Source: Bacteroidota bacterium
Lineage (GTDB): Bacteria; Bacteroidota; Ignavibacteria; SZUA-365
Reading direction: 5' to 3'
DNA length: 57,793 nt
Assembly: GCA_023432805.1 (NCBI GenBank)
Contig: JAEYUG010000041.1
Location: forward strand, 1-57,793
The translations under genes and the position numbers were made by a program. The notes under the pieces are model-generated. The model had not been told where the DNA came from. It saw nothing but the letters and a program-made list of their open reading frames with translations, and did not search any database. Positions 36,282 to 45,413 of the stretch are shown piece by piece. The number at the start of each line of letters is the position of its first letter. Position 1 is the first letter of the stretch.

Positions 36282-36875
36282 GTGCACCTGCTTCTCGTCG
36301 ACAACTACGACTCCTTCACATGGAACCTCGCCCAGCTCTTCATGGAGTGCGGCGCCCGCGTGACCGTGCGCCGCAATGATGCGGTCAGGGCGGATACGCT
36401 CGCGCATGGAGCGTATGATCTGCTGTGCATTTCGCCGGGTCCTCGCGATCCGGCGCACGCCGGATGCAGCATGGAGATGATCAGCGCGGCTGCGGGACGC
36501 CTGCCCGTGTTCGGGGTCTGCCTCGGGATGCAGGCGATCAACGAGGTGTTCGGCGGTCGCACGGTGCGTGCTCCGAGGCCCGTGCACGGCATGGCAACAC
36601 CCGTGCGCCACGCGGCGGCGCCGCTGTTCTCCGGCATCCCCGACGGCTTCGCCGCGGCTCGCTATCACAGCCTCATGTGTGCGGATGTTCCCGACTGTCT
36701 TGTCGTGACCGCTCGTGCCGACGACGGCGTGCCGATGGCGCTCGAGCATCGCACGCTGCCGATCGTTGGAGTGCAGTTTCATCCCGAGTCCTTTCTCACT
36801 GCCGTGGGAGCCCAGCTCGTGCGCAATCTCTTCTCGCTCTGCGCGCACGGCGCGACATCGGAGGACGCGGCATGA
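36282..36875 (+). CDS. pabA: Aminodeoxychorismate synthase, glutamine amidotransferase subunit
   Basis: The 197-residue class I glutamine amidotransferase supplies ammonia to the chorismate-binding partner. Start VDNYDSFTWNL, oxyanion/nucleophile region FGVCLGMQAINEVFGG with the catalytic Cys, and GVQFHPES with the His-Glu pair are all present. Length is typical of PabA/TrpG. It starts with GTG at 36282 and has no strong ribosome-binding site. Its stop overlaps the start of pabB by 4 bases, so coupled translation and a 1:1 complex are likely. By itself it could also serve anthranilate synthase (amphibolic TrpG), but its neighbours are pabB and pabC. Confidence 0.92.
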   Translation: MHLLLVDNYDSFTWNLAQLFMECGARVTVRRNDAVRADTLAHGAYDLLCISPGPRDPAHAGCSMEMISAAAGRLPVFGVCLGMQAINEVFGGRTVRAPRPVHGMATPVRHAAAPLFSGIPDGFAAARYHSLMCADVPDCLVVTARADDGVPMALEHRTLPIVGVQFHPESFLTAVGAQLVRNLFSLCAHGATSEDAA

Positions 36876-38368
36876 GCAGCGCCCTGCCCTCGATCGCACT
36901 CACCGTGCGCGATGAAGGATGCACCGGCATCCACGCGCCGGATCCCCGCATCGCCCTCGCCCGCGAACTCGCACAGGTCGCTGCGTGCGCACCGGGCACG
37001 CCCGTGGTCGTGCTGCTGAGCGGGGGGGATTCACCCCTCGCCCGCCGCTCCATGGTGGCCGAGGCCCCGCTTGCGATCCTCCATGCATCCGGGGGAAGCA
37101 CCCGGCTCGCGACCTCCTCCGGCACCTGGACGCTGGACGCGGATCCCTTTGCCGCACTCGACGCCCTGCTCACTACGCTCCCTGCTGATTCTCCCCCACA
37201 GCTTTTTGGCCTCATCGGCTACGAGGCTGCGCGACGCATCGAACGGCTGCCCGGCACGACGACCGACGATGTGGGATTTCCGGATCTGTTTTTCCTCATT
37301 CCCTCCCTCCTGCACGTGCACAACCGGCAGTCCGCAGGCGGCGTGCGACGCATCGCCTTCGAACTGGAAGTCGCCGGCGAGCGGATGCTTCCGATGGGGG
37401 CCGGGGATGTGGCACGGGTGTTCGGTGACACGCAGCCGGCGGCGTGCACGGACGCGATCCGCGGCGAAGCCGCATCCGCTCCACACACCGGCTCGTCGTT
37501 CACACATGCCGTCTCGTCGTTCACACACACCGTCTCGTCGTTCACGCGCGCCACGTACGAACATGCCGTCGCCCGCACGATCGACTACATCCACGCGGGC
37601 GACGTGTATCAGGTGAACCTCTCGCAGCGGTTCTCGTTTCCGTTCGCGGCGCATCCCTTCGAGCGCTGGCTCGCACTCTTCGACCGGAACGCCGCGCCCT
37701 ACTACGCATATGTCGATACGGGTCGCCATCAGGTGCTCTCGACGTCGATGGAACGCTTCCTGTCGGTGCGCGGGGCGGAGGTGGTGACGCAGCCGATCAA
37801 GGGGACCCGGGCCCGCGGCACGACGCCGGATGAGGACGCCGCGCGCGCCGACGAACTGCGCACGTCTGCAAAGGACGATGCCGAACTGTCGATGATCGTC
37901 GATCTGATGCGCAACGATCTCGGGCACGTGTGCCGGCCGACATCGGTTGTGGTGCGTGCGCACAAGCTGCTCGACAGCTGGCGCAACGTGCACCATCTCT
38001 CGAGCATCGTCGAGGGAGTGCTGCGCGACGAGGTGTCGATCGGCGAGGTGCTGCGCGCGACGTTTCCGGCGGGATCGATCACCGGCTGCCCGAAGATCCG
38101 CGCCATGGAAATCATCGACGAGCTCGAGCCCGTGGTGCGCGCCGCGTACACGGGTTCGATCGGCTGCCTCGGTCCCGCCCGCGACATGGAACTCTCGGTC
38201 GCGATCCGCACCGCGATCGTGCACGACGGCGTCTGCCATGTGAGCGTGGGCGGTGGCATCGTGCGCGACTCACTGCCGGCGGACGAGTACACCGAGACGC
38301 TCGCCAAGGGCAGCACGCTCTTCGACGTGCTCGGCGGCGGCATGCCCGGGGAAGCATCCGATGCGTGA
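36872..38368 (+). CDS. pabB: Aminodeoxychorismate synthase component I
   Basis: The 498-residue protein converts chorismate plus ammonia into 4-amino-4-deoxychorismate for folate synthesis. The chorismate-binding domain occupies the last about 270 residues: QPIKGTRARGTTPDED, DLMRNDLGHVCRP, VHHLSSIVEGVL, FPAGSITGCPKIRAME and GGGIVRDSLPADEY. The PIKGT lysine is characteristic of PabB; TrpE normally has PIAGT. A poorly conserved N-terminal domain and a linker with three SSFTHAV-like repeats (37493-37555) precede it. GGAGG lies 7 bases before the ATG at 36872, which overlaps the pabA stop. An in-frame open stretch further upstream lies within pabA and is not used. The stop overlaps pabC by 8 bases. 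Confidence 0.92.
   Translation: MSSALPSIALTVRDEGCTGIHAPDPRIALARELAQVAACAPGTPVVVLLSGGDSPLARRSMVAEAPLAILHASGGSTRLATSSGTWTLDADPFAALDALLTTLPADSPPQLFGLIGYEAARRIERLPGTTTDDVGFPDLFFLIPSLLHVHNRQSAGGVRRIAFELEVAGERMLPMGAGDVARVFGDTQPAACTDAIRGEAASAPHTGSSFTHAVSSFTHTVSSFTRATYEHAVARTIDYIHAGDVYQVNLSQRFSFPFAAHPFERWLALFDRNAAPYYAYVDTGRHQVLSTSMERFLSVRGAEVVTQPIKGTRARGTTPDEDAARADELRTSAKDDAELSMIVDLMRNDLGHVCRPTSVVVRAHKLLDSWRNVHHLSSIVEGVLRDEVSIGEVLRATFPAGSITGCPKIRAMEIIDELEPVVRAAYTGSIGCLGPARDMELSVAIRTAIVHDGVCHVSVGGGIVRDSLPADEYTETLAKGSTLFDVLGGGMPGEASDA
37493..37555 (+). repeat. Three tandem 21-base repeats in pabB
   Basis: Units at 37493-37513, 37514-37534 and 37535-37555 begin TCGTCGTTCAC and encode SSFTHAV, SSFTHTV and SSFTRAT. 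The first two are nearly identical and the third is diverged. They lie in the linker just before the chorismate-binding domain, where length changes are probably tolerated. Confidence 0.85.
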
Positions 38369-39227
38369 CGATCGCATGGTGTTGTGGAACGGCGTGCTGG
38401 TCGCCGCCTCCGAGGTGCGCATCTCGCCGTGGGATCGCGGACTCCTGCTCGGCGACGGCGCCTTCGAAACACTGCGCGCCGACGAGGGCCGCGTGCACCG
38501 CATCCACGCCCATGCCGCCCGCCTCGCACGCACGCTCGCGGCCCTGCGCATCGCGCCGCCGGACACCCTCGCCTGTTCCGCTACGCGCTTCGCCGAACTG
38601 CTCGCAGCCAACGGACTCGACTCGGGATGCGTCCGCCTGCGATGGACGGTCACGCGCGGCGCGCTCTCCGGCGGCGGCCTTCCCGGCGGCACCGTCCCGA
38701 CCGAACTCGTCACCGCCGAGCGCTACAGCGCACCGGACGACGACGCCTACGCGCAGGGATGGTCCGTACTCGTCTCCGACCACATGCTCGCGCCCTCGGT
38801 CGCCGCACACAAGAGCCTCTCCTACCTCCCCTGCCTCCTCGCCCGCCAGGATGCGCTCGACCGCGGCCACGACGAGTGCCTCCTGCGCGCACCCGACGGC
38901 AGCATCGCCGAGGGCTCGGCATCGAGCATCCTGCTCTTCCGCGACGAAGTGGCCATCGTGCCCGACACACCGCATCAACTTGCCGGCATCACCCGCACTG
39001 CCGTCTGCGCCTTGCTCGAGGCGGATGGAATTACCGTGCACGCGCGGTGTGTGACCGATGAGGATCTCGCCATCGCCGACACCATCTGGTGCTGCAACGC
39101 CCTGCTCGGCATCATGCCCGCCGCATCTATCGGAAGCCGTGCATGGCCCGCGCCGCGGATGCTTCCCCACCTGCGCGCCGGTCTCGCCGCAAGGATCCGG
39201 ACACGGCTCTTCTCCTCCTCTCACTGA
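38361..39227 (+). CDS. pabC: Aminodeoxychorismate lyase (class IV aminotransferase fold)
   Basis: The 288-residue PLP enzyme has the fold-type IV pattern: WDRGLLLGDGAFETLRADEG at the N-terminus, the PLP lysine in AAHKSLSYLPCLLARQDA, ECLLRAPDGSIAEGSASSIL and ITRTAVCALLEADG. In this position it most likely removes pyruvate from aminodeoxychorismate to give p-aminobenzoate. A branched-chain or D-amino-acid aminotransferase has the same fold, so the assignment relies on the operon with pabA and pabB. The ATG at 38361 overlaps the pabB stop by 8 bases; ATG 38376 is an alternative. The gene is followed by about 155 bases with the nuoJ promoter. Confidence 0.88.
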   Translation: MRDDRMVLWNGVLVAASEVRISPWDRGLLLGDGAFETLRADEGRVHRIHAHAARLARTLAALRIAPPDTLACSATRFAELLAANGLDSGCVRLRWTVTRGALSGGGLPGGTVPTELVTAERYSAPDDDAYAQGWSVLVSDHMLAPSVAAHKSLSYLPCLLARQDALDRGHDECLLRAPDGSIAEGSASSILLFRDEVAIVPDTPHQLAGITRTAVCALLEADGITVHARCVTDEDLAIADTIWCCNALLGIMPAASIGSRAWPAPRMLPHLRAGLAARIRTRLFSSSH

Positions 39228-39303
39228 CCTCACAATCCTAATCCGCCAATTCGGAGCCATTGTCTCCTTCGTCCTTCCTCCGACTGGTGTCACCTCGCAT
39301 AGC

Positions 39304-39334
39304 TTGGATGCCAGAAGGTGCAGGCCTATATTCG
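39304..39334 (+). promoter_or_regulatory. Candidate promoter of the nuoJ-N series
   Basis: TTG at 39304-39306, 20 bases, TATATTCG at 39327-39334. Transcription would start near 39338, leaving a leader of about 45 bases to the nuoJ GTG. This implies that the membrane-arm genes are transcribed independently of the pab operon. Confidence 0.5.
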
Positions 39335-39382
39335 TAATTGTTTGATTTCACAACGCTAGCGGTGTTTTTCTCCGGAGAGATT

Positions 39383-39895
39383 GTGTCCATCGAATCCATT
39401 TTATTCTTCGTTTTCGCCTTCATCGCCGTGGCCAGCGCACTTCTCATGGTCAGCCGGGCGAACCCCATGAAGAGCGCACTCTTCCTCATTCTGAACTTCA
39501 TCGCGCTCGCGGGCATCTACCTCACCCTCCATGCGCAGTTCGTCGCCATCATGCAGATCATCGTGTATGCCGGTGCCATCATGGTGCTCGTGCTGTTCGT
39601 GATCATGCTGCTCAATCTGCAGGATGACAAGCGGCTGCAGGAAGTCCGTTCGTGGAGAAGCTATGTGGCCATCGGATTCTCGGCCGTGCTGCTGGTGCTG
39701 ATCATCCACGCGGTCTCGTCGGTCACAGTGCTCGACTACGGACCGATCTCGCCGCAATCCGAGTCGATCGGAACCGTCGAGCATATCGGCAAGGTGCTCT
39801 ACACCTCGTTCATCTTCCCGATCGAGATCACGTCGCTGCTCCTGACCGCCGCCATCATCGGAGCGTTGGTCCTCGCCAAGAAACGCTTCCCCTGA
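39383..39895 (+). CDS. nuoJ: NADH-quinone oxidoreductase subunit J
   Basis: The 170-residue inner-membrane subunit has about five helices. Conserved segments include VSRANPMKSALFLILNFIALAG, LHAQFVAIMQIIVYAGAIMV (the pi-bulge helix) and LVLFVIMLLNL. NuoJ lies at the junction of the quinone site and proton-pumping arm of complex I. The GTG at 39383 is taken as start because CCGGAGAG precedes it by 5 bases; the frame opens earlier at 39338 with an ATG lacking such a site. It is the first gene of a J-K-L-M-antiporter-N series; nuoA-I are not in the window. Confidence 0.93.
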   Translation: MSIESILFFVFAFIAVASALLMVSRANPMKSALFLILNFIALAGIYLTLHAQFVAIMQIIVYAGAIMVLVLFVIMLLNLQDDKRLQEVRSWRSYVAIGFSAVLLVLIIHAVSSVTVLDYGPISPQSESIGTVEHIGKVLYTSFIFPIEITSLLLTAAIIGALVLAKKRFP

Positions 39896-39938
39896 CCGGC
39901 GCCCCCACGAAACCCGCACACGACCGCCCTCCATCGCC

Positions 39939-40241
39939 ATGATCCCGATCGAATACTATCTGTTTCTCAGCGCCGTCATGTTCACGATCGGCGTTGTCGG
40001 CGTGCTCGTCCGCCGCAATGTCATCATCCTTTTCATGTGCATCGAGCTGATGCTCAATTCCGTCAATCTCACCTTCGTCGCCTTCTCCGCCTATCTCGGC
40101 GAGGCGTCCGGCCAGGTGATCGTCTTCTTCGTCATGGCTGTCGCAGCCGCCGAAGCCGCCATCGGTCTGGCGATCGTCATCGCGATGTACCGGAACAAGA
40201 CGACGGTGAATCTCAACGAATTGAACATTCTCAAATGGTGA
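39939..40241 (+). CDS. nuoK: NADH-quinone oxidoreductase subunit K
   Basis: The 100-residue subunit has three membrane helices and the two conserved glutamates: MCIELMLNSVNLTF and AAAEAAIGLAIVIAM. The MrpC-like fold and length are normal for NuoK, which forms part of the proton path in the complex I arm. The ATG at 39939 begins 43 bases after nuoJ. The 90 bases between nuoK and nuoL contain no recognisable element. Confidence 0.97.
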   Translation: MIPIEYYLFLSAVMFTIGVVGVLVRRNVIILFMCIELMLNSVNLTFVAFSAYLGEASGQVIVFFVMAVAAAEAAIGLAIVIAMYRNKTTVNLNELNILKW

Positions 40242-40331
40242 GAGACGTGCGCGCGGCCCTGCGCCGCAGCGTCGCCGCCACCACCACTCACGCGAACCTG
40301 GCTTCCGACGCTCCGGTCATGACCGGATGCA

Positions 40332-42302
40332 ATGGACGCTGATTCGACTCATCATCTGGACATCATGCATACCTACGCCGGTCTTATCGTCCTGTTTCCC
40401 CTGATCGGACTGCTGATCAACGGCTTGCTCGGAAGGAAAATCCGCAACGAAGCCGTGGTGGGATTCATCGGCAGTGCCGCCGTCGGCGCGTCGTTCATTG
40501 TCGCTGCCCTGATCTTTTTCGACATGCTCGGCGCACCTGCTGACCAACGCAGCCACACCGTCACCCTGTTCACGTGGATAGCGGCAGGCTCCTTCACGGT
40601 ATCGGCCGCCTACCTCGTCGATCAGCTCTCGATCCTCATGACGCTCGTGGTCACAGGCGTGGGATTCCTGATCCACGTCTACTCGATCGGCTATATGCAT
40701 GGCGATCGCGGATTCTGGCGCTTCTTCACCTACCTGAATCTGTTCATCTTCGCGATGCTCAATCTGGTGCTGGCCGACAACTACGTACTGATGTTCCTCG
40801 GCTGGGAGGGTGTGGGACTCTGCTCCTACCTGCTCATCGGATTCTGGTACGACCGCAAGTTCGAGGGGACAGGCATCACGTGGACCGGTGACGCGGCCAA
40901 CAAGGCATTCTGGGTCAACCGCATCGGTGACTTCGCCTTCATGATCGGCATGTTCCTGATCTTCACCGAGTTCGGTTCGCTCACCTTCGGTGCGGTGATG
41001 GACGGCGCCTCGACCATGCAGGTCGGTGCCCCGGTCATGTTCTGGATCACCCTGCTGCTGTTCATCGGTGCCACCGGAAAATCCGCACAGATCCCCCTCT
41101 TCGTCTGGCTCCCTGATGCGATGGCCGGCCCCACCCCCGTCAGCGCACTCATCCACGCCGCCACGATGGTCACCGCCGGCGTCTACATGGTCGCGCGAAA
41201 CAGCCTGCTCTACGCGCTCTCTCCCGAGACAATGCTCATCGTCGCCGTCGTCGGTGCCCTGACCGCAATCGTCGCAGCCTCGATCGGCGTGGCCCAGTAC
41301 GACATCAAGAAAGTGCTCGCCTATTCGACGGTCAGCCAGCTCGGATACATGTTTCTCGCTCTCGGCGTCGGCGCCTTTACCGCCGGCATCTTCCACGTCA
41401 TGACCCACGCCTTCTTCAAGGCCTGCCTCTTCCTCGGCTCGGGCTCGGTGATCCACGCCATGCACGAGGAACAGGACATCCGCCACATGGGCGGACTCAA
41501 GACGAAGATGCCCATCACCTACATGACCTTCCTGATCTCGAGCTTCGCCATCGCGGGCTTCCCCCCGCTGGCGGGCTTTTTCTCGAAGGATGAGATTCTC
41601 TGGAAGGCGTTCGCCAACGGTTCCCCCCTGTTGTGGGGAATCGGTGCGCTGGCAGCCCTGATGACGGCATACTACATGTTCCGCATGGTCACCTTGACCT
41701 TCCTCGGCACGCCGCGCTGGGCAGAGGGGAAGCATCCGCACGAGTCTCCCTGGACGATGACGATGCCACTCGTGGTGCTCGCCGTGCTCGCGGTCGTCGG
41801 AGGCTTCCTCGGAGTGCCCGCGATTCTTGGAGGGGGCAACGCCATCGAGCAGTGGCTTGCACCGGTCTTTTCCCGCGCGGAAGCGCATCTGCATCATTCC
41901 CACGAGTTCAGCCATGCGCTCGAGTACGGACTCATGGCCGTCAGCGTGGTGATCGCGATCCTCGGCTTTGTCATGGGACGACGGATCTTCCTGGCGAACC
42001 CGAATGCGGACGAAACCTTCGCCGCCCGCGCGGGCGGACTGTTCAGGACGCTCAACCGGAAGTACTTCATCGATGAGGGCTACGCGGCCGCCATCGTTAA
42101 TCCCATCGTGCGCGTCTCCGATCGGGTGCTGGCGCGCATCGTCGACAACGGCATCATCGACGGCATCGTCAACGCGACCGCGGGCATCACCGGCATCTTC
42201 AGTGCCGCGCTCCGCTACGCACAGACCGGCATGGTGCAGAGCTACGCTTCGATGATCGTGCTCGGCATCCTCGTTGTCCTTTCGATCATGTTGTTCGGCT
42301 AA
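40332..42302 (+). CDS. nuoL: NADH-quinone oxidoreductase subunit L
   Basis: The 656-residue antiporter-like subunit sits at the tip of the membrane arm. Conserved functional segments include GWEGVGLCSYLLIGFW (key Glu), ATGKSAQIPLFVWLPDAMAG (key Lys), ALIHAATMVTAGVYMV and AYSTVSQLGYMFLALG. The C-terminal part (LNRKYFIDEGYAAAIVNP and beyond) contains the lateral-helix region and final anchor helix. ATG 40332 is used, but ATG 40365 (HTYAGLIVLFPL) is equally possible; neither has a clear ribosome-binding site. The stop is 14 bases before nuoM. Confidence 0.96.
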   Translation: MDADSTHHLDIMHTYAGLIVLFPLIGLLINGLLGRKIRNEAVVGFIGSAAVGASFIVAALIFFDMLGAPADQRSHTVTLFTWIAAGSFTVSAAYLVDQLSILMTLVVTGVGFLIHVYSIGYMHGDRGFWRFFTYLNLFIFAMLNLVLADNYVLMFLGWEGVGLCSYLLIGFWYDRKFEGTGITWTGDAANKAFWVNRIGDFAFMIGMFLIFTEFGSLTFGAVMDGASTMQVGAPVMFWITLLLFIGATGKSAQIPLFVWLPDAMAGPTPVSALIHAATMVTAGVYMVARNSLLYALSPETMLIVAVVGALTAIVAASIGVAQYDIKKVLAYSTVSQLGYMFLALGVGAFTAGIFHVMTHAFFKACLFLGSGSVIHAMHEEQDIRHMGGLKTKMPITYMTFLISSFAIAGFPPLAGFFSKDEILWKAFANGSPLLWGIGALAALMTAYYMFRMVTLTFLGTPRWAEGKHPHESPWTMTMPLVVLAVLAVVGGFLGVPAILGGGNAIEQWLAPVFSRAEAHLHHSHEFSHALEYGLMAVSVVIAILGFVMGRRIFLANPNADETFAARAGGLFRTLNRKYFIDEGYAAAIVNPIVRVSDRVLARIVDNGIIDGIVNATAGITGIFSAALRYAQTGMVQSYASMIVLGILVVLSIMLFG

Positions 42303-42316
42303 GAGGACCGATTCCG

Positions 42317-43861
42317 ATGACTTCACATCTGCTTACCATCGTCCTGTTTCTCCCGTTGCTCGGCGGGCTCGTGCTCATGCTCGCGCGCCGGAATGGGAAT
42401 GCCGTCAAGATCGGGGGTCTGCTGATCTCGCTTGTGACCTTTGCCGTGTCACTCGGACTCTGGATGGGATACGACCCCGCCGATCCGATGATGCAGTTCA
42501 AGGAATACGTGCTCTGGATACCATCCCTGAACGCGGCGTACCACATCGGTATCGATGGCATCTCGCTGCTGCTCATCATGTTGACCACATTTCTGACACC
42601 ACTCGTGCTCCTGGCGTCGTGGAACAGCATCGAGAAGCAGCTCCCCATGTACGTGTTCCTGATGCTCATGCTCGAGACAGGCATGATCGGCGTCTTCGCG
42701 TCGCTTGACACCTTTCTCTTCTACGTGTTCTGGGAGCTCATCCTGATCCCGATGTATTTTATCATCGGAATCTGGGGTGGTCGTGATCGAATCTACGCGT
42801 CGGTGAAATTCTTCATCTACACGATGGTCGGTTCGCTGCTGATGCTGATCGCAATCATCTGGCTGGGATATTACGCCAGCACGCTGCCCGGCGGCGAGTT
42901 TACAACTGATCTGTTGCGTCTCTACGAGATCGCTCCCTCCATCCCGATGGACATGCAGGCATGGATGTTCGCAGCCTTTGCTCTCAGCTTCCTGATCAAG
43001 GTTCCAGCCTTTCCTCTGCACACATGGCTGCCCGATGCGCACGTGCAGGCGCCGACAGGCGGTTCTGTGATCCTTGCCGGCGTGCTGCTCAAGATGGGAA
43101 CCTATGGATTGATCCGCTTCAATCTGCAGCTGTTTCCTCTGGCCTCCGTCGAATACGCCTGGTTCATGGCCACGCTCGGGGTGATCGGCATCATCTACGG
43201 TGCACTGGTCTCCATGGTGCAGAAGGACGTCAAGAAGCTTGTGGCGTATTCATCGGTCAGCCATATGGGATTCATCCTTCTCGGATTGTTCGGCATCACC
43301 GTCGAAGGACTGCAGGGGGGCGTCATCCAGATGATCAACCACGGTCTGTCGACGGGCGCGCTCTTCCTTCTCGTCGGTATGATCTATGATCGACGCCATA
43401 CACGCATGATCGAAGACTTCGGCGGTCTCGCAAAGATCGTTCCCGTGTTTTCGACATTATTCCTGATCGTCACACTGTCATCGATCGGCCTGCCGGGACT
43501 CAATGGTTTCATCGGTGAATTCCTGGTCCTGATCGGATCTTTCAGCTCGCCTGTACTTGACTCACAACTCTATGTGATCTTCGCATCGAGCGGCGTTGTC
43601 TTCGCTGCCGTATACATGCTGTGGATGTATCAGCGCGTGGTGTTCGGCGTCTCACGCGACGAGGCGAATAATGGGATCAGCGATCTGAACACACGGGAAA
43701 TCGGCCTGCTTCTGCCGATCCTCCTCTTCATCGTGTGGATCGGTGTCTATCCCTCAACCTTTCTCTCAAAAACTGAACCTTCGGTGCAACGCATCGTTCG
43801 CACCGTGGAAACTGTCCGTGCCGACAGTACGCCGTCGACCCCCCTGTCGGTCGGTCGCTGA
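42317..43861 (+). CDS. nuoM: NADH-quinone oxidoreductase subunit M
   Basis: The 514-residue proton-pumping subunit has about 14 helices. Conserved segments: VFWELILIPMYFIIGIWGG (Glu), FLIKVPAFPLHTWLPDAH (Lys), QAPTGGSVILAGVLLKMG and YSSVSHMGFILLG. AGAGGA is 8 bases upstream of the ATG. Instead of nuoN, the next gene is a separate antiporter-like protein starting 22 bases later. Confidence 0.97.
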   Translation: MTSHLLTIVLFLPLLGGLVLMLARRNGNAVKIGGLLISLVTFAVSLGLWMGYDPADPMMQFKEYVLWIPSLNAAYHIGIDGISLLLIMLTTFLTPLVLLASWNSIEKQLPMYVFLMLMLETGMIGVFASLDTFLFYVFWELILIPMYFIIGIWGGRDRIYASVKFFIYTMVGSLLMLIAIIWLGYYASTLPGGEFTTDLLRLYEIAPSIPMDMQAWMFAAFALSFLIKVPAFPLHTWLPDAHVQAPTGGSVILAGVLLKMGTYGLIRFNLQLFPLASVEYAWFMATLGVIGIIYGALVSMVQKDVKKLVAYSSVSHMGFILLGLFGITVEGLQGGVIQMINHGLSTGALFLLVGMIYDRRHTRMIEDFGGLAKIVPVFSTLFLIVTLSSIGLPGLNGFIGEFLVLIGSFSSPVLDSQLYVIFASSGVVFAAVYMLWMYQRVVFGVSRDEANNGISDLNTREIGLLLPILLFIVWIGVYPSTFLSKTEPSVQRIVRTVETVRADSTPSTPLSVGR

Positions 43862-43883
43862 CACGTTTCCGAACCGGACCCCC

Positions 43884-45392
43884 GTGAAATCCTTCATTCA
43901 AAAAGCACTTCTCCTTTCCGGAGGATCCATGATGATCCTCGCAACCACGCCCGTGGCGCTGTTCGCATCGGAAGGACAATCCCACATCATCGAGCCCTCG
44001 CCGTGGATGATCATCCCGTTCGTCCTGCTACTGCTCGCCATCGCGGTCATGCCCTTTATCAACAAGCATTGGTGGGAACACTACTACCCACATGTCGCTG
44101 TCGGGCTGGGACTGATCACGATCACCTACTATGTCGCGTTTCTCGGAAACCCGGTCCGGATGCTTCACTCCGGCATCGAGTTCTTCAGCTTCCTCTGCCT
44201 GGTCGGATCGCTCTTCGTGGTCGCCGGTGGCATGCACATCAATCTCAAGGGTTACGCAACGCCCATCAAGAACACGATGATGCTGCTCTTCGGTGCGGTC
44301 ATTTCGAATCTCATCGGCACGACTGGTGCGTCGATGATCCTCATCCGCCCGTACATGCGCAACAACAGGAATCGTCTCAAGGCGTTCCATGTGATCTTTT
44401 TCATCTTCATCGTCAGCAACATCGGCGGTGCCTTGACCCCGATCGGGGATCCCCCTCTCTTTCTCGGATATCTGAAGGGCGTTCCATTCTTCTGGGTCAT
44501 TGAGAATGTCTGGCACATCTGGCTGCTTGCCATCGTCCTGATTCTTCTCGTGTTCATCGTCTTCGACACGCTTGATTATCGGAAGATGCCGAAAGAACAG
44601 CGCGATCGCGAAAACGAGGTGGCGGATGTGACACGGCTCGACGGCATGCACAACCTCGCATTCCTCCTGCTCATCCTCATCGCCGTCTTTATTCAGAATC
44701 CCCCGTTCGTGCGCGAAGCCATCATGATCGCAGCCGCGGTGGGATCGTATCTGACAACGAAAAAGACCGTGCATGCCGCAAATGACTTCAACTTCCTGCC
44801 GATCAAGGAAGTCGGGTTTCTGTTCCTCGGTTTGTTCGCAACCATGGTCCCCGCATTGGACTGGCTCGAATTGAACGCAGCGTCGATCGGAATCACTTCT
44901 GCTGGACAATTCTTCTGGGGAACAGGTGTGCTCTCTTCATTTCTTGACAACGCACCGACCTATCTGAACTTCCTCAGTGCCTCGATCGGTCTCTTTGTCG
45001 ACCAGTCACTCGTCGTGCAGGTCAACGATATCATCAAGGCCGGTTCGCACGCGACGCTCGGTCAGTATCCTGTGGAAGTTCAACAGACGTTCCAGACCCT
45101 GTTCAAGTATCACGGCGATCTCGTGGCGTCCGGCCACGTGCCTCTCGACGATATCAACATTTCATACCTCATTGGCGTCCACCCGATCTATCTAATCAGC
45201 ATCAGTGTCGCGGCAGTGTTCTTCGGCGCCAATACCTATATCGGCAACGCTCCCAATTTCATGGTGAAATCGATCGCCGAGCAGGCCGGAGCGAAGATGC
45301 CGAGTTTCTTCGGATATATGTTCCGATATTCCATACCGATTCTCATCCCCATTTTCATACTGGTCTGGCTGCTGTTTTTCTTTCATTCGTAA
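43884..45392 (+). CDS. CitMHS_2/NhaD-type sodium:proton antiporter-like protein
   Basis: The protein has about 502 residues and about 11-12 membrane helices, of the ion transporter (IT) superfamily. Two related half-motifs are visible: SNLIGTTGASMILIRP with SNIGGALTPIGDPPLFLG in the first half, and SSFLDNAPTYLNFLSAS with GANTYIGNAPNFMVKSIAE in the second. This matches the 'putative sodium:proton antiporter/citrate transport' family (CitMHS_2). The cation or substrate is not proven. The GTG at 43884 gives a signal-like N-terminus (KSFIQKALLLSGGSMMIL); ATG 43932, with GGAGG 7 bases upstream, is a strong alternative and gives 486 residues. The gene sits between nuoM and nuoN on the same strand with gaps of 22 bases on either side of this reading frame, so it is co-transcribed with complex I subunits. 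Confidence 0.85.
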   Translation: MKSFIQKALLLSGGSMMILATTPVALFASEGQSHIIEPSPWMIIPFVLLLLAIAVMPFINKHWWEHYYPHVAVGLGLITITYYVAFLGNPVRMLHSGIEFFSFLCLVGSLFVVAGGMHINLKGYATPIKNTMMLLFGAVISNLIGTTGASMILIRPYMRNNRNRLKAFHVIFFIFIVSNIGGALTPIGDPPLFLGYLKGVPFFWVIENVWHIWLLAIVLILLVFIVFDTLDYRKMPKEQRDRENEVADVTRLDGMHNLAFLLLILIAVFIQNPPFVREAIMIAAAVGSYLTTKKTVHAANDFNFLPIKEVGFLFLGLFATMVPALDWLELNAASIGITSAGQFFWGTGVLSSFLDNAPTYLNFLSASIGLFVDQSLVVQVNDIIKAGSHATLGQYPVEVQQTFQTLFKYHGDLVASGHVPLDDINISYLIGVHPIYLISISVAAVFFGANTYIGNAPNFMVKSIAEQAGAKMPSFFGYMFRYSIPILIPIFILVWLLFFFHS

Positions 45393-45413
45393 CCGACTCT
45401 CATCGGCAGGTTC

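Noticed and set aside
36425..36871. In-frame extension of pabB into pabA
   Set aside because: The extension is out of frame with pabA codons and unconserved; the ATG at 36872 has a good ribosome-binding site.
37493..37555. Possible CRISPR-like array
   Set aside because: Three contiguous 21-base units without spacers, in frame inside a conserved gene.
37031..38239. 402-codon open frame on the minus strand, and a similar one at 38112-39293
   Set aside because: Antisense of pabB and pabC in GC-rich DNA, where stop codons are rare.
36872..38368. Anthranilate synthase TrpE
   Set aside because: PIKGT with lysine is the PabB variant, and pabA and pabC flank it; no other trp gene is present.
40317..42326. 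669-codon open frame on the minus strand
   Set aside because: It is the exact antisense of nuoL. The product is rich in D, E, H, R and G without domains, as expected from the complement of a hydrophobic membrane protein gene.
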